Numbered from the stretch's first letter, positions 8,059 to 16,414 are shown. The stretch is 28,606 bases of DNA from an uncultured Erysipelotrichaceae bacterium (GCA_947385085.1 CANDJN010000030.1:1-28606); one strand, 5' to 3'. Numbers and translations: made by a program. Notes: a model not told the origin generated them from the letters alone.

Positions 8059-8088
8059 AAAAGGATCGCTGTTGGGCGATCCTTTTTT
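8059..8088 (+). terminator. Rho-independent terminator of galU, possibly bidirectional
   Basis: AAAAGGATCGC and GCGATCCTTTT form an 11-base-pair stem with a six-base loop and end in six T residues, eight bases after the galU stop. Read from the other strand, the hairpin ends in four T residues, so it may also stop the convergent glgP transcript. Confidence 0.9.
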
Positions 8089-8120
8089 GATATGTTAACA
8101 TCTTTCTTATGCTAAACGCT

Positions 8121-10550
8121 TTATTTCACTGTTACCGGATGAATATCCCAGATGTCCTTGGCATATTCCTGAATCGTTCGATCACTGGAGAAATAACCGC
8201 TCTGTGCGATGTTAATCAAGCACATCCGGGCCCAGCTAGACTGATCCTCATAGCGGCGCTGCGCATTTTCCTGCGCATGGGCATAAGCGTCATAATCCGC
8301 CAGTAATAAATACTCATCGTTCTTGAACATCAGCTCATTGTAAATATTCTTGAATGCATTGGGATCACTGTGGAACGTACCATCCAAAAGTGAAGAAAGA
8401 ATACGTTGTAACGTGGGGCTCTGATTGTATTTATCCCATGCGTTATACATATTATCCTTGTGGATCATTGCCACATCATCAGCACGCAAGCCGAAGATCT
8501 CGGCGTTTTCAAAACCAACACGCTCAACGATTTCTACATTGGCGCCATCCAAAGTACCTAACGTCAGCGCACCATTCATCATAAACTTCATATTGCCGGT
8601 ACCGCTGGCTTCTTTTCCCGCAGTGGAAATCTGTTCGGAAATATCTGCCGCATTTTGCAGCACCTCTGCCATACTTACACCATAATTTGGCAAGAATACC
8701 ACTTTCATCATGGAAGAAACATGCGGATCATTGTTTACCTTATCGGCAACGCAATGAATCAGCTTGATGACCTCCTTTGCGAACACATAGGATGGTGCTG
8801 CCTTTGCCGCAAAGATGAACGTATGCGGCGCAATTCTGAAGCTTTCGTCCTGTTTCATCCGCTGATACAAATCAATAATGTGCATCGTATTTAACAGCTG
8901 ACGCTTATAAGCATGAAGACGCTTTGCCTGAACATCGAAAATCGAATGCACATCGACTTCAATTCCTGTATGTTCCTTAATATAATCCGCTAAAATCTTC
9001 TTGCGCTCATTCTTGACAGCCAAGAAAGCATTTTGAAGCTTAGGATCATCTACATATTTCATCAAATCCACCAAACGCTGCGGATCTTTTTTATAGGAAT
9101 CACCAATCGTAGAAGTCAATAAATTACTCAGCTGAGGGTTGGAATACAACAGCCAGCGGCGATGAGTAATGCCATTGGTCTTATTGTTAAATTTGTCAGG
9201 ATAAATCATCGCAAAACGTTTCATGACATCCTCGACTAATATCTTGGAGTGCAGCGCCGCTACACCGTTTACACTGTGTGATCCGACAATCGCCAGACTT
9301 GCCATATGAACCTGTCCGTCCTTTAAGATGGCAACCTCTTCCACCAGTTCAGGGTGGTTACAGTCATGACCGACAAAATACTTAAAGCGCTGATCAATTT
9401 CCTGAATGATCATATAAATCCGTGGTAGCAGCTTCTGTACATAGGAGATCGGCCATTTTTCCAATGCCTCACTCAACACGGTGTGATTGGTATAAGCCAT
9501 GACCTTGCAGGTAATATCCCATGCCTGATCCCAGCCGTAACCGTAATCATCCATCATTAATCGCATTAATTCCGGTATACAGAGCACCGGATGTGTATCA
9601 TTTAATTGCACACAAACCTTTTCCGCTAGATTATCAAGTGTATGATAAACACGCATATGAGAGCGCAGCATTGCCGTCAAACCGGCGCTGACAAAGAAAT
9701 ACTGTTGGCGCAGTCTTAACATTTTACCATGCTCAGTAGAATCATCCGGATAAACATTCAGATTGATTTCTTCTACGCTTTGTACATATTCGGACAAGCG
9801 ATCAGACTTGACTGCCTCATCGGCAACCTCCGCAGACCATAAGCGCAATGTATTGGTTAGCTTCGTATCATAGCCGACAATCGGTACATCATAGGGCACT
9901 GCGCGCACTACCATATCGGGAATATGATTAACAACGGCCTTGCCGTCATCCCCCATCCACAGATCGACATGACCGCCGAATTTCACATCTACGGCATGCT
10001 TGGGCTTGCGTACTTCCCAAACGTTGCCAAGCTTTAACCAGTTATCCGGCAGCTCTACCTGCTCGTTATTTCTGATTTCCTGTTTAAACAAACCATACTG
10101 ATAACGGATACAGTTGCCGTGACCCGGCAAGTTTAAGCTGGCTAAGGAATCCAAGAAGCAAGCCGCCAAACGTCCCAAGCCGCCGTTGCCCAAACCGGCA
10201 TCGCTCTCCAAATCCTCCAGCTCGTTGATGTCAATATCCAGCTCCGCCAAGCCTTCCTTTACTATATCATAAATTCCCAGATTCATCAGGTTATTGGTTA
10301 ACAGACGCCCCATTAAAAATTCCATAGAGAAATAATACATCTGTTTTTGACCGGAAGCCGCAATTTCTTCCTTGCTGGATTTCCAGTTTACACTCGCAAA
10401 GTCACGAATCATTTCTCCCAATACCATAAATTTTTCCGTGGGATGTGCCTGATCCATACTTCTGCCGTATTTTTCAATCACCCGTCGTTTGTACTCTTCT
10501 TTGAATTCCTCTTTGTTGTGAAATTTATTCTTCATTGCTGATTTTCTCAT
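8121..10550 (-). CDS. glgP: Glycogen/starch phosphorylase
   Basis: Cytoplasmic PLP enzyme that releases glucose-1-phosphate from the non-reducing ends of alpha-1,4-glucan. It is full length at 809 residues. Family signatures run in order: LESDAGLGNGGLGRLAACFLD (partly, from 114), the LNDTHP segment (317-322), TNGITHRRW (458-466), the VQAKRLHAYKRQLLN stretch (540-554) and the PLP site EASGTGNMKF with Lys655 as the Schiff-base lysine. ATG 10550 has an AGGTGA ribosome site. The gene follows glgB on the same strand but has its own promoter, and glgB has its own terminator, so the two can be expressed separately. glgC and glgA are not in the window. Confidence 0.97.
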   Translation of the reverse strand: MRKSAMKNKFHNKEEFKEEYKRRVIEKYGRSMDQAHPTEKFMVLGEMIRDFASVNWKSSKEEIAASGQKQMYYFSMEFLMGRLLTNNLMNLGIYDIVKEGLAELDIDINELEDLESDAGLGNGGLGRLAACFLDSLASLNLPGHGNCIRYQYGLFKQEIRNNEQVELPDNWLKLGNVWEVRKPKHAVDVKFGGHVDLWMGDDGKAVVNHIPDMVVRAVPYDVPIVGYDTKLTNTLRLWSAEVADEAVKSDRLSEYVQSVEEINLNVYPDDSTEHGKMLRLRQQYFFVSAGLTAMLRSHMRVYHTLDNLAEKVCVQLNDTHPVLCIPELMRLMMDDYGYGWDQAWDITCKVMAYTNHTVLSEALEKWPISYVQKLLPRIYMIIQEIDQRFKYFVGHDCNHPELVEEVAILKDGQVHMASLAIVGSHSVNGVAALHSKILVEDVMKRFAMIYPDKFNNKTNGITHRRWLLYSNPQLSNLLTSTIGDSYKKDPQRLVDLMKYVDDPKLQNAFLAVKNERKKILADYIKEHTGIEVDVHSIFDVQAKRLHAYKRQLLNTMHIIDLYQRMKQDESFRIAPHTFIFAAKAAPSYVFAKEVIKLIHCVADKVNNDPHVSSMMKVVFLPNYGVSMAEVLQNAADISEQISTAGKEASGTGNMKFMMNGALTLGTLDGANVEIVERVGFENAEIFGLRADDVAMIHKDNMYNAWDKYNQSPTLQRILSSLLDGTFHSDPNAFKNIYNELMFKNDEYLLLADYDAYAHAQENAQRRYEDQSSWARMCLINIAQSGYFSSDRTIQEYAKDIWDIHPVTVK

Positions 10551-10584
10551 AACATCACCTTAACCTCTCATTCTCATAGGCAAT

Positions 10585-10613
10585 ATTTTACCAAATATTT
10601 CAATAAAAGACAA
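10585..10613 (-). promoter_or_regulatory. Promoter of glgP
   Basis: Minus-strand TTGTCT (10608-10613), 17-base spacer and TAAAAT (10585-10590), giving a 5' leader of about 28 bases. Confidence 0.55.
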
Positions 10614-10726
10614 ACAATACATTCATATCCTTGCCATTCCTTTTCATATTATACGTAATGATTGAGAAAATGAGAGTAATTTTCGCACGTCTTGCGGCAG
10701 TTATGATTTGCCTAATGCTCCACATT

Positions 10727-10751
10727 AAAAAGGAAGCGATTTCACTTCCTT
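10727..10751 (-). terminator. Rho-independent terminator of glgB
   Basis: On the minus strand AAGGAAGTG and CGCTTCCTT pair over nine bases (one G-U) with a four-base loop and a T run, directly after the glgB stop codon. Confidence 0.85.
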
Positions 10752-10757
10752 GTTTTA

Positions 10758-12626
10758 TTATTTTGCTTTCTTTGGTTTCTGTGTGCTCTTTTTGCGTTTT
10801 CTTACCTCCAGCATCAAGCCGCCAAAGGGTGGAACATTCACGCAAATACTTTGATTCAAGTTGTTGCATGCGATCTTCTTTGTTTTGATTCCTTCCGGAT
10901 TGGTAATATTACAGCCGCCCCATTCATCCTTCTCACTATTGAGAATTTCATGATAAGTACCGCTGCTCAAAACGCCGAAGCGATGCTGCTCATACGTATT
11001 AGGAGAGAAATTTAAAATCACGACGATGTCCTTGGTTTCACTGCGGCGCACATAGCTAAATAAGTTTTCATCGGCATTGTCGGCATCAATCCAGCGGAAG
11101 CTGTCATAGTGATAGTCGTTTTCATACAGAGGTTTTTCACTTTGATACAGTTCACCTAAGCGGGCAAAGTATTTATGGAAAGCATCATGAAGCGGGTATG
11201 TTAACAAGAACCAATCGTTTTCCTTTGTTTCATCCCATTCACGAAAATGCGCCAATTCGTTGCCCATGAAGTTTAATTTCTTACCCGGATGGGTAAACAT
11301 ATACATATAAAGAGTACGCAGCTGCGAGAACTTCTGTTCATAGCTGCCCCATAGTTTATCAACGATCGTCTTCTTGCCGTGCACAACTTCATCATGTGAG
11401 AATTCGTTAATAAATCGTTCTGAATAGAAATAAGCCATCGAGAAAGTAACTTGATTATGGTGCCATTTACGATATATCGGATCCTTTTCCAAATATTTCA
11501 GCGTATCGTTCATCCAGCCCAAATCCCATTTATAATCAAAGCCTAGGCCATGATCCAATGTTGATTTTGTGACATTGGGAAAATCACTGGAATCCTCCGC
11601 AATTAACATTACACCGGAAAAGCGTTCATGAAGATGATAATTCATACGGCGGATAAAGTCGAGAGCGCCTTCATTTACGCCCAAATCCTTATTGCCATGC
11701 CAATGAATGATATTGGAAATGGCATCCATGCGCAATCCATCCACATGATATTTATCCAGCCAGAAGGCTGCCGCTGACATTAGGAAGGAACGCACTTCCT
11801 CACGCCACAAGTTGAAGTTGGCAGTTCCCCATTGCGAATCCGCATCATGGGCGCGCTCGTATTCATAAAGCGGCGTACCGTCAAAATAGGAAAGAGAGAA
11901 ATCATCCTTGACGAAATGTACCGGCACAAAGTCCATTATGACACCAAATCCGGCTTTATGCAAAGCATTGATAAGATATGCCAAATCCTCACATTCTCCA
12001 TAGCGGCTTGTGACCGAGAAATAGCCGGAACACTGATAGCCCCAAGAGCCGTCAAACGGATACTCGCATAACGGCATAAACTCCACATGAGTAAAATGCA
12101 TCTCTTTTAAATAGGCGATTAAATCCTGCGCAATATCACGATAATTAACCCACTCTACATCTTCATCCTTTTTCCATGAGCCAAGATGAATTTCATAGAT
12201 ATTTAACGGCTGATCGAAATTCTTACTGCGCTTGCTTAACCACTTTTCGTCACTCCATAAAGAGAAATCAAGATCGGCTACGATGCTTGCGGTGTTGGGA
12301 CGCAGCTCGCTGTGAAACGCATAGGGATCCATTTTGTCCACAACCCGTCCCGTGGATTGCGTAATTCGATATTTATACATATCGCCTGCCTTGGCACCCG
12401 GAATAAATACCGAATAAATGCCCTTTTCATCCGTTCGCTTCATCTCTCCGCCTTCACATGACCAGTCATTAAAGGAACCGATGACTTGAATCTTTTGTGC
12501 GTGCGGTGCATAAGTGGTAAAACGTACCCCCGTTTTCCCTCTTTCGCTGCCCGGATGAGCACCGAAAATCTCATATGCATTCAGGCTGTAACCCTGATAA
12601 TATTGTTCAACTGCTTTCTTATTCAT
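10758..12626 (-). CDS. glgB: 1,4-alpha-glucan branching enzyme (GH13)
   Basis: Cuts alpha-1,4-glucan chains and rejoins the piece through an alpha-1,6 bond, making branched glycogen. An N-terminal CBM48 module (about residues 10-120, with VIGSFNDW) precedes the GH13 barrel. The catalytic residues are D301 (VDGLRMDAISN, nucleophile), E344 (MLIAEDSS, acid/base) and D412 (FSHDEVVHGK, transition-state stabiliser). The C-terminal beta domain ends in a lysine-rich tail (KRKKSTQKPKKAK). At 622 residues it is typical of the shorter GlgB class. ATG 12626 has a GGAGG site nine bases upstream. It precedes glgP on the same strand. A cre-like sequence overlaps a candidate promoter upstream, which would fit carbon-catabolite control. 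Confidence 0.97.
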   Translation of the reverse strand: MNKKAVEQYYQGYSLNAYEIFGAHPGSERGKTGVRFTTYAPHAQKIQVIGSFNDWSCEGGEMKRTDEKGIYSVFIPGAKAGDMYKYRITQSTGRVVDKMDPYAFHSELRPNTASIVADLDFSLWSDEKWLSKRSKNFDQPLNIYEIHLGSWKKDEDVEWVNYRDIAQDLIAYLKEMHFTHVEFMPLCEYPFDGSWGYQCSGYFSVTSRYGECEDLAYLINALHKAGFGVIMDFVPVHFVKDDFSLSYFDGTPLYEYERAHDADSQWGTANFNLWREEVRSFLMSAAAFWLDKYHVDGLRMDAISNIIHWHGNKDLGVNEGALDFIRRMNYHLHERFSGVMLIAEDSSDFPNVTKSTLDHGLGFDYKWDLGWMNDTLKYLEKDPIYRKWHHNQVTFSMAYFYSERFINEFSHDEVVHGKKTIVDKLWGSYEQKFSQLRTLYMYMFTHPGKKLNFMGNELAHFREWDETKENDWFLLTYPLHDAFHKYFARLGELYQSEKPLYENDYHYDSFRWIDADNADENLFSYVRRSETKDIVVILNFSPNTYEQHRFGVLSSGTYHEILNSEKDEWGGCNITNPEGIKTKKIACNNLNQSICVNVPPFGGLMLEVRKRKKSTQKPKKAK

Positions 12627-12689
12627 AAGGAAAAGCCTCCTACTCTATTACCTATTATTTTACCTCATTTTGGCATGAAAGCCTATAGT

Positions 12690-12726
12690 TTTTTAGCACT
12701 TTTTGGCAGAAATGTAAATGCTTTCG
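12690..12726 (-). promoter_or_regulatory. Candidate glgB promoter with overlapping cre-like site
   Basis: Minus-strand TTTACA (12713-12718), 17-base spacer and TAAAAA (12690-12695). The sequence CGAAAGCATTTACA (12713-12726) matches 12 of 14 positions of the CcpA-site consensus TGAAARCGYTWNCW and covers the -35 box, which would fit repression by CcpA. Both elements are imperfect, and a second TAAAAT lies nearer the gene. Confidence 0.35.
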
Positions 12727-12815
12727 TAACAAATATGCCTATAGCACATGCTTAGTACATATCAGACAGATATATCAATCATGCAAAATTTTCATCATAA
12801 TGAGTATATTAAAAG

Positions 12816-12856
12816 GAACCAGCATCATAGATCAAATGATCTGATGAATAAGGTTC
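12816..12856 (-). terminator. Branched hairpin, possible terminator of the small membrane gene
   Basis: Nested complementary arms (GAACC/GGTTC, then CATC/GATG, then AGATCA/TGATCT) form a long interrupted hairpin. On the minus strand it is followed by CCTTTTAATATA, a weak T-rich tail. It lies about 100 bases downstream of the 57-residue membrane gene and is the only structured element I see between 12727 and 12955. Confidence 0.35.
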
Positions 12857-12955
12857 TGCATGTTCAATGGATGAATTTCTTTTACGATCGTGCCTGTTCC
12901 TTTTTGCACATTATTTTACTTATCTGGTATATATACCCGACAGGGGTTAATCACA

Positions 12956-13129
12956 TTAACGGTCTTTCTTTTCCGCATAAAATATATAGATTCCACCAAC
13001 CAGCGCATAAATGCAGACAATCCAATGTAATGTCAGAAGTAAATTGTCATCCTCAATGAATGAAGAACTGACTATCAATATGGTGTTTAGCAGCAAGAGT
13101 ATATATACCATTCGTTCTTTCTGTTGCAT
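12956..13129 (-). CDS. Small two-helix membrane protein, 57 residues
   Basis: A small open frame with two predicted membrane helices: MVYILLLLNTILIVSSSF (about residues 7-24) and a second one (about 31-52) containing WIVCIYALVGGIYIFY. A short acidic loop (EDDN) joins them, and the tail is basic (KKDR). The start is ATG 13129: an AAGGA site lies about eight bases upstream, and a near-perfect promoter puts the transcript start close to 13153. This makes an in-frame GTG at 13156 unusable. The family is not recognised. The well-placed promoter and ribosome site argue that the gene is real. It is divergent from abiEi. Confidence 0.65.
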   Translation of the reverse strand: MQQKERMVYILLLLNTILIVSSSFIEDDNLLLTLHWIVCIYALVGGIYIFYAEKKDR

Positions 13130-13159
13130 AAGAATCATCCTTATCTTATTACTCACGTC

Positions 13160-13188
13160 ACTATATCAGTATAAATAAAGAAAGTCAA
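13160..13188 (-). promoter_or_regulatory. Promoter of the small membrane gene
   Basis: Minus-strand TTGACT (13183-13188), 17-base spacer and TATAGT (13160-13165), followed about 31 bases later by the ATG at 13129. Confidence 0.7.
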
Positions 13189-13358
13189 TCGGGTCTTCAA
13201 CACTTCAGCAACAAAGAGTAAACCTGCATTTGCATATTATATCACTAACTGTTATGATTTCCTATATAATATTTATTTCTTATTAATACCGCATACCACG
13301 TCAGTGAAAATAAAACGAATCATCTTTTTTTTCTTATAAGCAGATGTTTACTTTCATA

Positions 13359-13380
13359 CTAATATCAATTGTAATATTAG
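13359..13380 (+). promoter_or_regulatory. Inverted-repeat operator candidate over the abiEi -10 region
   Basis: CTAATAT (13359-13365) and ATATTAG (13374-13380) are perfect inverted copies around CAATTG. The only good -10-like hexamer, TAATAT (13372-13377), lies inside the right arm, 19 bases before the abiEi ATG. AbiEi antitoxins are known to autoregulate by binding inverted repeats in their promoters, so this is the likely operator. Confidence 0.5.
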
Positions 13381-13396
13381 CATAGAAGGTGTTAAA

Positions 13397-13993
13397 ATGA
13401 CAGACTTTCAAAAGCTAGAGCAGCTTGCCAGATTAGATAGCGGTGTACTCCAAACCGCTTCTGTCACAGCGTTGGGCATTTCTAAAGAAATGTTGGCTCG
13501 ATTTGTTTCTAAAAATCAATATGAACGTGTTTCACTTGGTATTTATCTCGCTCCTGATGCCTGGAGGGATGATCCGTATCTTTTACAGCTTCGCTGTCCA
13601 CAAGTTATATTCTCTCATGATAGTGCTCTTTATTATCATAACCTGACAGATCGTGAACCGTTGCGGCTTACTGTAACCACTAAAACCGGATATAATCCAA
13701 CACGCCTAACCTCTGATAGAATAAAAGTTTTTACTATTAAAAAGGACCTGCATCAAACGGGTATTTCCATCACAGAAACATCGTTTGGATATAGAGTGAA
13801 TGTCTATGATATGGAAAGAACGATTTGTGATATTCTGAGGAGCAGACATGATATGGAAACGCAGGTCTTTCAAGATGCACTGAAATTATATGCAAGAAAA
13901 AAAAAAGATAAAAACATGCACAATCTGATGGACTACGCAAAACTATTCCATGTGGAAAAACTAGTGAGACAATATATGGGGGTGTTGCTTTAA
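13397..13993 (+). CDS. abiEi: Type IV toxin-antitoxin system antitoxin, AbiEi family
   Basis: 198-residue protein matching the AbiEi family (N-terminal winged-helix DNA-binding domain followed by the antitoxin domain). Residues 1-60 carry the winged helix, with the typical GISKEMLARFVSKNQYERVS segment and then the GIYLAPDAWRDDPYLLQL stretch. The later IFSHDSALYYHNLTDREP and VYDMERTICDILR segments are characteristic of the family. In the known system AbiEi represses the operon and counteracts the AbiEii nucleotidyltransferase. An AAGGTG ribosome site lies seven bases before the ATG. The stop codon overlaps the original toxin start (TAATG). The gene appears intact although its partner is broken. 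Confidence 0.88.
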   Translation: MTDFQKLEQLARLDSGVLQTASVTALGISKEMLARFVSKNQYERVSLGIYLAPDAWRDDPYLLQLRCPQVIFSHDSALYYHNLTDREPLRLTVTTKTGYNPTRLTSDRIKVFTIKKDLHQTGISITETSFGYRVNVYDMERTICDILRSRHDMETQVFQDALKLYARKKKDKNMHNLMDYAKLFHVEKLVRQYMGVLL

Positions 13994-14884
13994 TGATCTG
14001 TTCAGCTCGGCAATGAAAGGATTAAGTTCGCAATCTTGCTTCTGGAAAATCAGCGAATGCTCAAATTTTGCTCCGCACCTACATGATGGAACGTTTTTTT
14101 GGAGCGTGTTGCCAATTCTGCTTATAGCATGAAATTTATTTTAAAGGGTGGAATGCTTGTTACCTCTATGGTTGGCTTTGAGGCGCGTTCTACAATGGAT
14201 ATAGATGCTACTGTAAATGGAGAGGAAGTAAACATTGTTGAAGTACAGCGAATTATTACGGACATCGTTTTCATTGATTTAGGAGATGGTGTTAGTTTTA
14301 CTATCAATAGCGTTTCAGAAATCATGAACGAAGCCGAATACCCTGGTATCCGTTTTACCATGACAGCATTAATGGATGGTATACGGGTTCCGCTCAAGGT
14401 AGATATCTCTACCGGTGATGTGATTACCCCTCGCGCCGTAGAGTATTCCTACAATCTCATGTTTGAGGATCGTACCATATGCTTGTTAGCCTATAATCTA
14501 GAAACTGTTCTTGCGGAAAAACTGGAAACAATCATTGCTCGTACAACAGCGAATACTCGAATGCGAGATTTTTACGACATATATATTCTTCTGGAAATCT
14601 ACCGTAACGAAATTGACCCGTCTATTTTAACAAGCGCATTGTTTGCTACATCAAATAAACGAGGTTCTTTTGAATTGTTGAAGAATGCAGAAATAGTCTT
14701 GATTAACTTACAAGACAGTAGCGATATGGAAGCTCTTTGAGAAAACTATAGGTCTAAATTCAGCTATGCTTCCACTATCCTATGGAGCCAGGTTTTACAA
14801 TCTGTGCGGGAGTTGGCTTACATTGCACAGCTAGAAGTTAAAAAGCCATCCGAAATTTCACAGTCTTATTTACTTCTCCGTTAA
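13993..14884 (+). pseudogene. abiEii: Broken AbiEii nucleotidyltransferase toxin
   Basis: The original ATG overlaps the abiEi stop. From that ATG the frame meets TGA (14014-14016) and TAA (14023-14025), yet continues with recognisable AbiEii sequence (VRNLASGKSANAQILLRTYM, MERF). A run of seven T residues (14094-14100) adds one base; with six, the frame would read RFLERVANSAY as in the family. The core is in the shifted frame (14099-14740): FILKGGMLVTSMVGFEARST, MDIDATVNG with the nucleotidyltransferase-type D-x-D, and LAEKLETIIARTTANTRMRD with FYDIYIL. It is cut by TGA at 14738-14740, where the family has tryptophan (MEALW). The old reading frame resumes as ENYRSKFSYASTILWSQVL and ends with TAA at 14882. 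At least two early stops, one frameshift and one late stop make a functional toxin very unlikely. Confidence 0.85.
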
Positions 14885-14936
14885 ACCGCCGAATCTAAAT
14901 TATCATTTAATAATATAATAGCCTATGCAGACTGAC

Positions 14937-14975
14937 AGGTCGCATTCCTATATTATAACTGAGGAGACCTTTTTT
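14937..14975 (+). terminator. Weak terminator-like hairpin after the abiE locus
   Basis: AGGTC and GACCT pair, with an inner CCT/AGG, and six T residues follow. The stem is interrupted, so this is a weaker candidate than the one at 15001. Confidence 0.35.
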
Positions 14976-15000
14976 GCCTCTTACCACTAAACCTCTACAG

Positions 15001-15026
15001 AACCCCTAGTCAAATCTAGGGGTTTT
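15001..15026 (+). terminator. Rho-independent terminator of the abiE locus
   Basis: AACCCCTAG and CTAGGGGTT form a perfect nine-base-pair stem with a six-base loop, ending in four T residues, about 120 bases after the ancestral toxin stop. Confidence 0.75.
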
Positions 15027-15033
15027 CCAAAAC

Positions 15034-15061
15034 AAAAAAAAATCAATTCCTACAAGAATTG
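15034..15061 (-). terminator. Terminator of tRNA-Leu
   Basis: On the minus strand CAATTC and GAATTG form a stem with a six-base loop followed by A and a run of nine T residues, about 50 bases beyond the tRNA-Leu 3' end. Confidence 0.7.
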
Positions 15062-15110
15062 AAATTTATCATTATGCCCTCGGCTTATAAAGCCTAAGCA
15101 GATTCTTCAC

Positions 15111-15196
15111 TGGTGCAGGAGAAGAGATTTGAACTCTCACGCGATCGCTCGCACTGCCGCCTGAAGACAGCGTGTCTGCCGTTCCACCACTCCTGC
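15111..15196 (-). tRNA. tRNA-Leu (anticodon CAG)
   Basis: An 86-base class II tRNA. The acceptor GCAGGAG pairs with CTCCTGC, with discriminator A and encoded CCA. The loop TTCAGGC carries the anticodon CAG (complement of 15161-15163), a long variable arm follows, and the T arm has GTTCAAATC. It reads CUG codons. Confidence 0.95.
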
Positions 15197-15293
15197 ATTG
15201 CTTTATTATGATACTACAAGGGAGTGAAAAAATCTAGTCTTTTTTTATTTTTTCATAGAAAAGCAGATTTACGCATTGTACCGTTCATTCCTT

Positions 15294-16145
15294 TTATTCC
15301 ATAAACGTGCGAATTTCACGTAATCGGCGCTTGGTATCTTCATATCCAAGATCGAACCATTTCCCCAATAAGACCGGTTCATGCGTGTAACGGGTTACAC
15401 CCAAATCGGCACTGGGACGCAACACCAAAGCTTTGCCTTCCCGTTCCAATTCCTGTACCGTCTGCCATTGTTTCAAATAGTTGATATGACGGATGCGCAA
15501 ATTTTCGCGAATTTTGCGATTTCCCGGGTACATCAGCTTCGCAAGTTGAATCTGATAGGAACCGGCTGGCTTTCGCACATAGTTTTCCTCTTTGGTAGAA
15601 ATGAAAATATGTTTTTCCATACCGCGGCGAATGCTTTGCTTAATCGGAATCATATCGACCAGACCGGCATCCATATACAAATGATTTTGAAACTTCACCG
15701 GACGATTTAAAATGAACAGTGAACAAGCCGCTATGATCAGCTTTTGTTCCTTGGGTTCCAAATAACTTTTATCAAAATATTCGACTTTGTTTTCATCAAT
15801 ATTATACAATCCAATATCCAACTCGGTTTTAGAGCGGATAAAAGCTTCATAGTCCAGCGGAGCACGCTCCTCAATAAAACGGCACACATGATTGATACCA
15901 AACAATCCTCGTTCCTTGATAAGCGGTCTGACACCGATAGCTCCAGGATCACAGGCAGCATCCACACCGGTAATTCGCAAACGCTCTCGCTGCTTGGACA
16001 CAAACGGTAAAAGCACTTCTGCCCCGGCACTGATTCCTGCCGTATAAGGAAACTCGATGCCTTCATCCAGAAAACATTGTAATACTCCGCATGTATAGGC
16101 AGCCTTGGTTCCTCCCCCTTCACAGATTAAACCGATTTTCTTCAT
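15294..16145 (-). CDS. Patatin-like phospholipase family protein
   Basis: Predicted serine acyl hydrolase with a Ser-Asp dyad. The oxyanion-hole glycine motif CEGGGTKAAY is at about residues 8-17. The nucleophile elbow GISAG has Ser39, and the partner Asp159 lies in YMDAG, a variant of the usual DGG/DGA. The length of 283 and the ISAGAEVLLPFVSKQRER context match bacterial YjjU/RssA-like patatins, which act on lipids or unknown esters in the cytoplasm or at the membrane. I start at ATG 16145, eight bases after AGG; the upstream ATG 16151 and GTG 16154 overlap the ribosome site. The gene stands alone between tRNA genes. The substrate cannot be inferred. Confidence 0.88.
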   Translation of the reverse strand: MKKIGLICEGGGTKAAYTCGVLQCFLDEGIEFPYTAGISAGAEVLLPFVSKQRERLRITGVDAACDPGAIGVRPLIKERGLFGINHVCRFIEERAPLDYEAFIRSKTELDIGLYNIDENKVEYFDKSYLEPKEQKLIIAACSLFILNRPVKFQNHLYMDAGLVDMIPIKQSIRRGMEKHIFISTKEENYVRKPAGSYQIQLAKLMYPGNRKIRENLRIRHINYLKQWQTVQELEREGKALVLRPSADLGVTRYTHEPVLLGKWFDLGYEDTKRRLREIRTFME

Positions 16146-16181
16146 TATCATCACCTAACCCTTTTACTCCGGGAGATGATG

Positions 16182-16212
16182 AAAAAATCGCCTGCATCAA
16201 TATGCAGGCGAT
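16182..16212 (-). terminator. Rho-independent terminator of the tRNA-Ile/Ala transcript
   Basis: On the minus strand ATCGCCTGCAT and ATGCAGGCGAT form a perfect 11-base-pair stem with a four-base loop and a T run, 12 bases after the tRNA-Ala CCA end. Confidence 0.92.
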
Positions 16213-16224
16213 CAATCTTTTATA

Positions 16225-16300
16225 TGGTGGACCGTAGCGGGATCGAACCGCTGACCCCCTGCGTGCAAAACAGGTGCTCTCCCAGCTGAGCTAACAGCCC
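16225..16300 (-). tRNA. tRNA-Ala (anticodon TGC)
   Basis: A 76-base tRNA with acceptor GGGCTGT pairing with ACGGTCC. This includes the G3-U70 wobble pair that identifies alanine tRNAs. Discriminator A and encoded CCA follow. The anticodon TGC lies in TTTTGCACG. It is 17 bases downstream of tRNA-Ile in the same transcript. Confidence 0.96.
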
Positions 16301-16317
16301 ATGTATATGAAATTCGA

Positions 16318-16394
<77 letters not shown>

Positions 16395-16414
16395 ATTTCA
16401 TCGAATGCTCAATA

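Noticed and set aside
14738..14740. TGA read as tryptophan (alternative genetic code) in abiEii
   Set aside because: Other genes here end in TGA (for example oppB) and use TGG for Trp, and abiEii has a frameshift and further stops.
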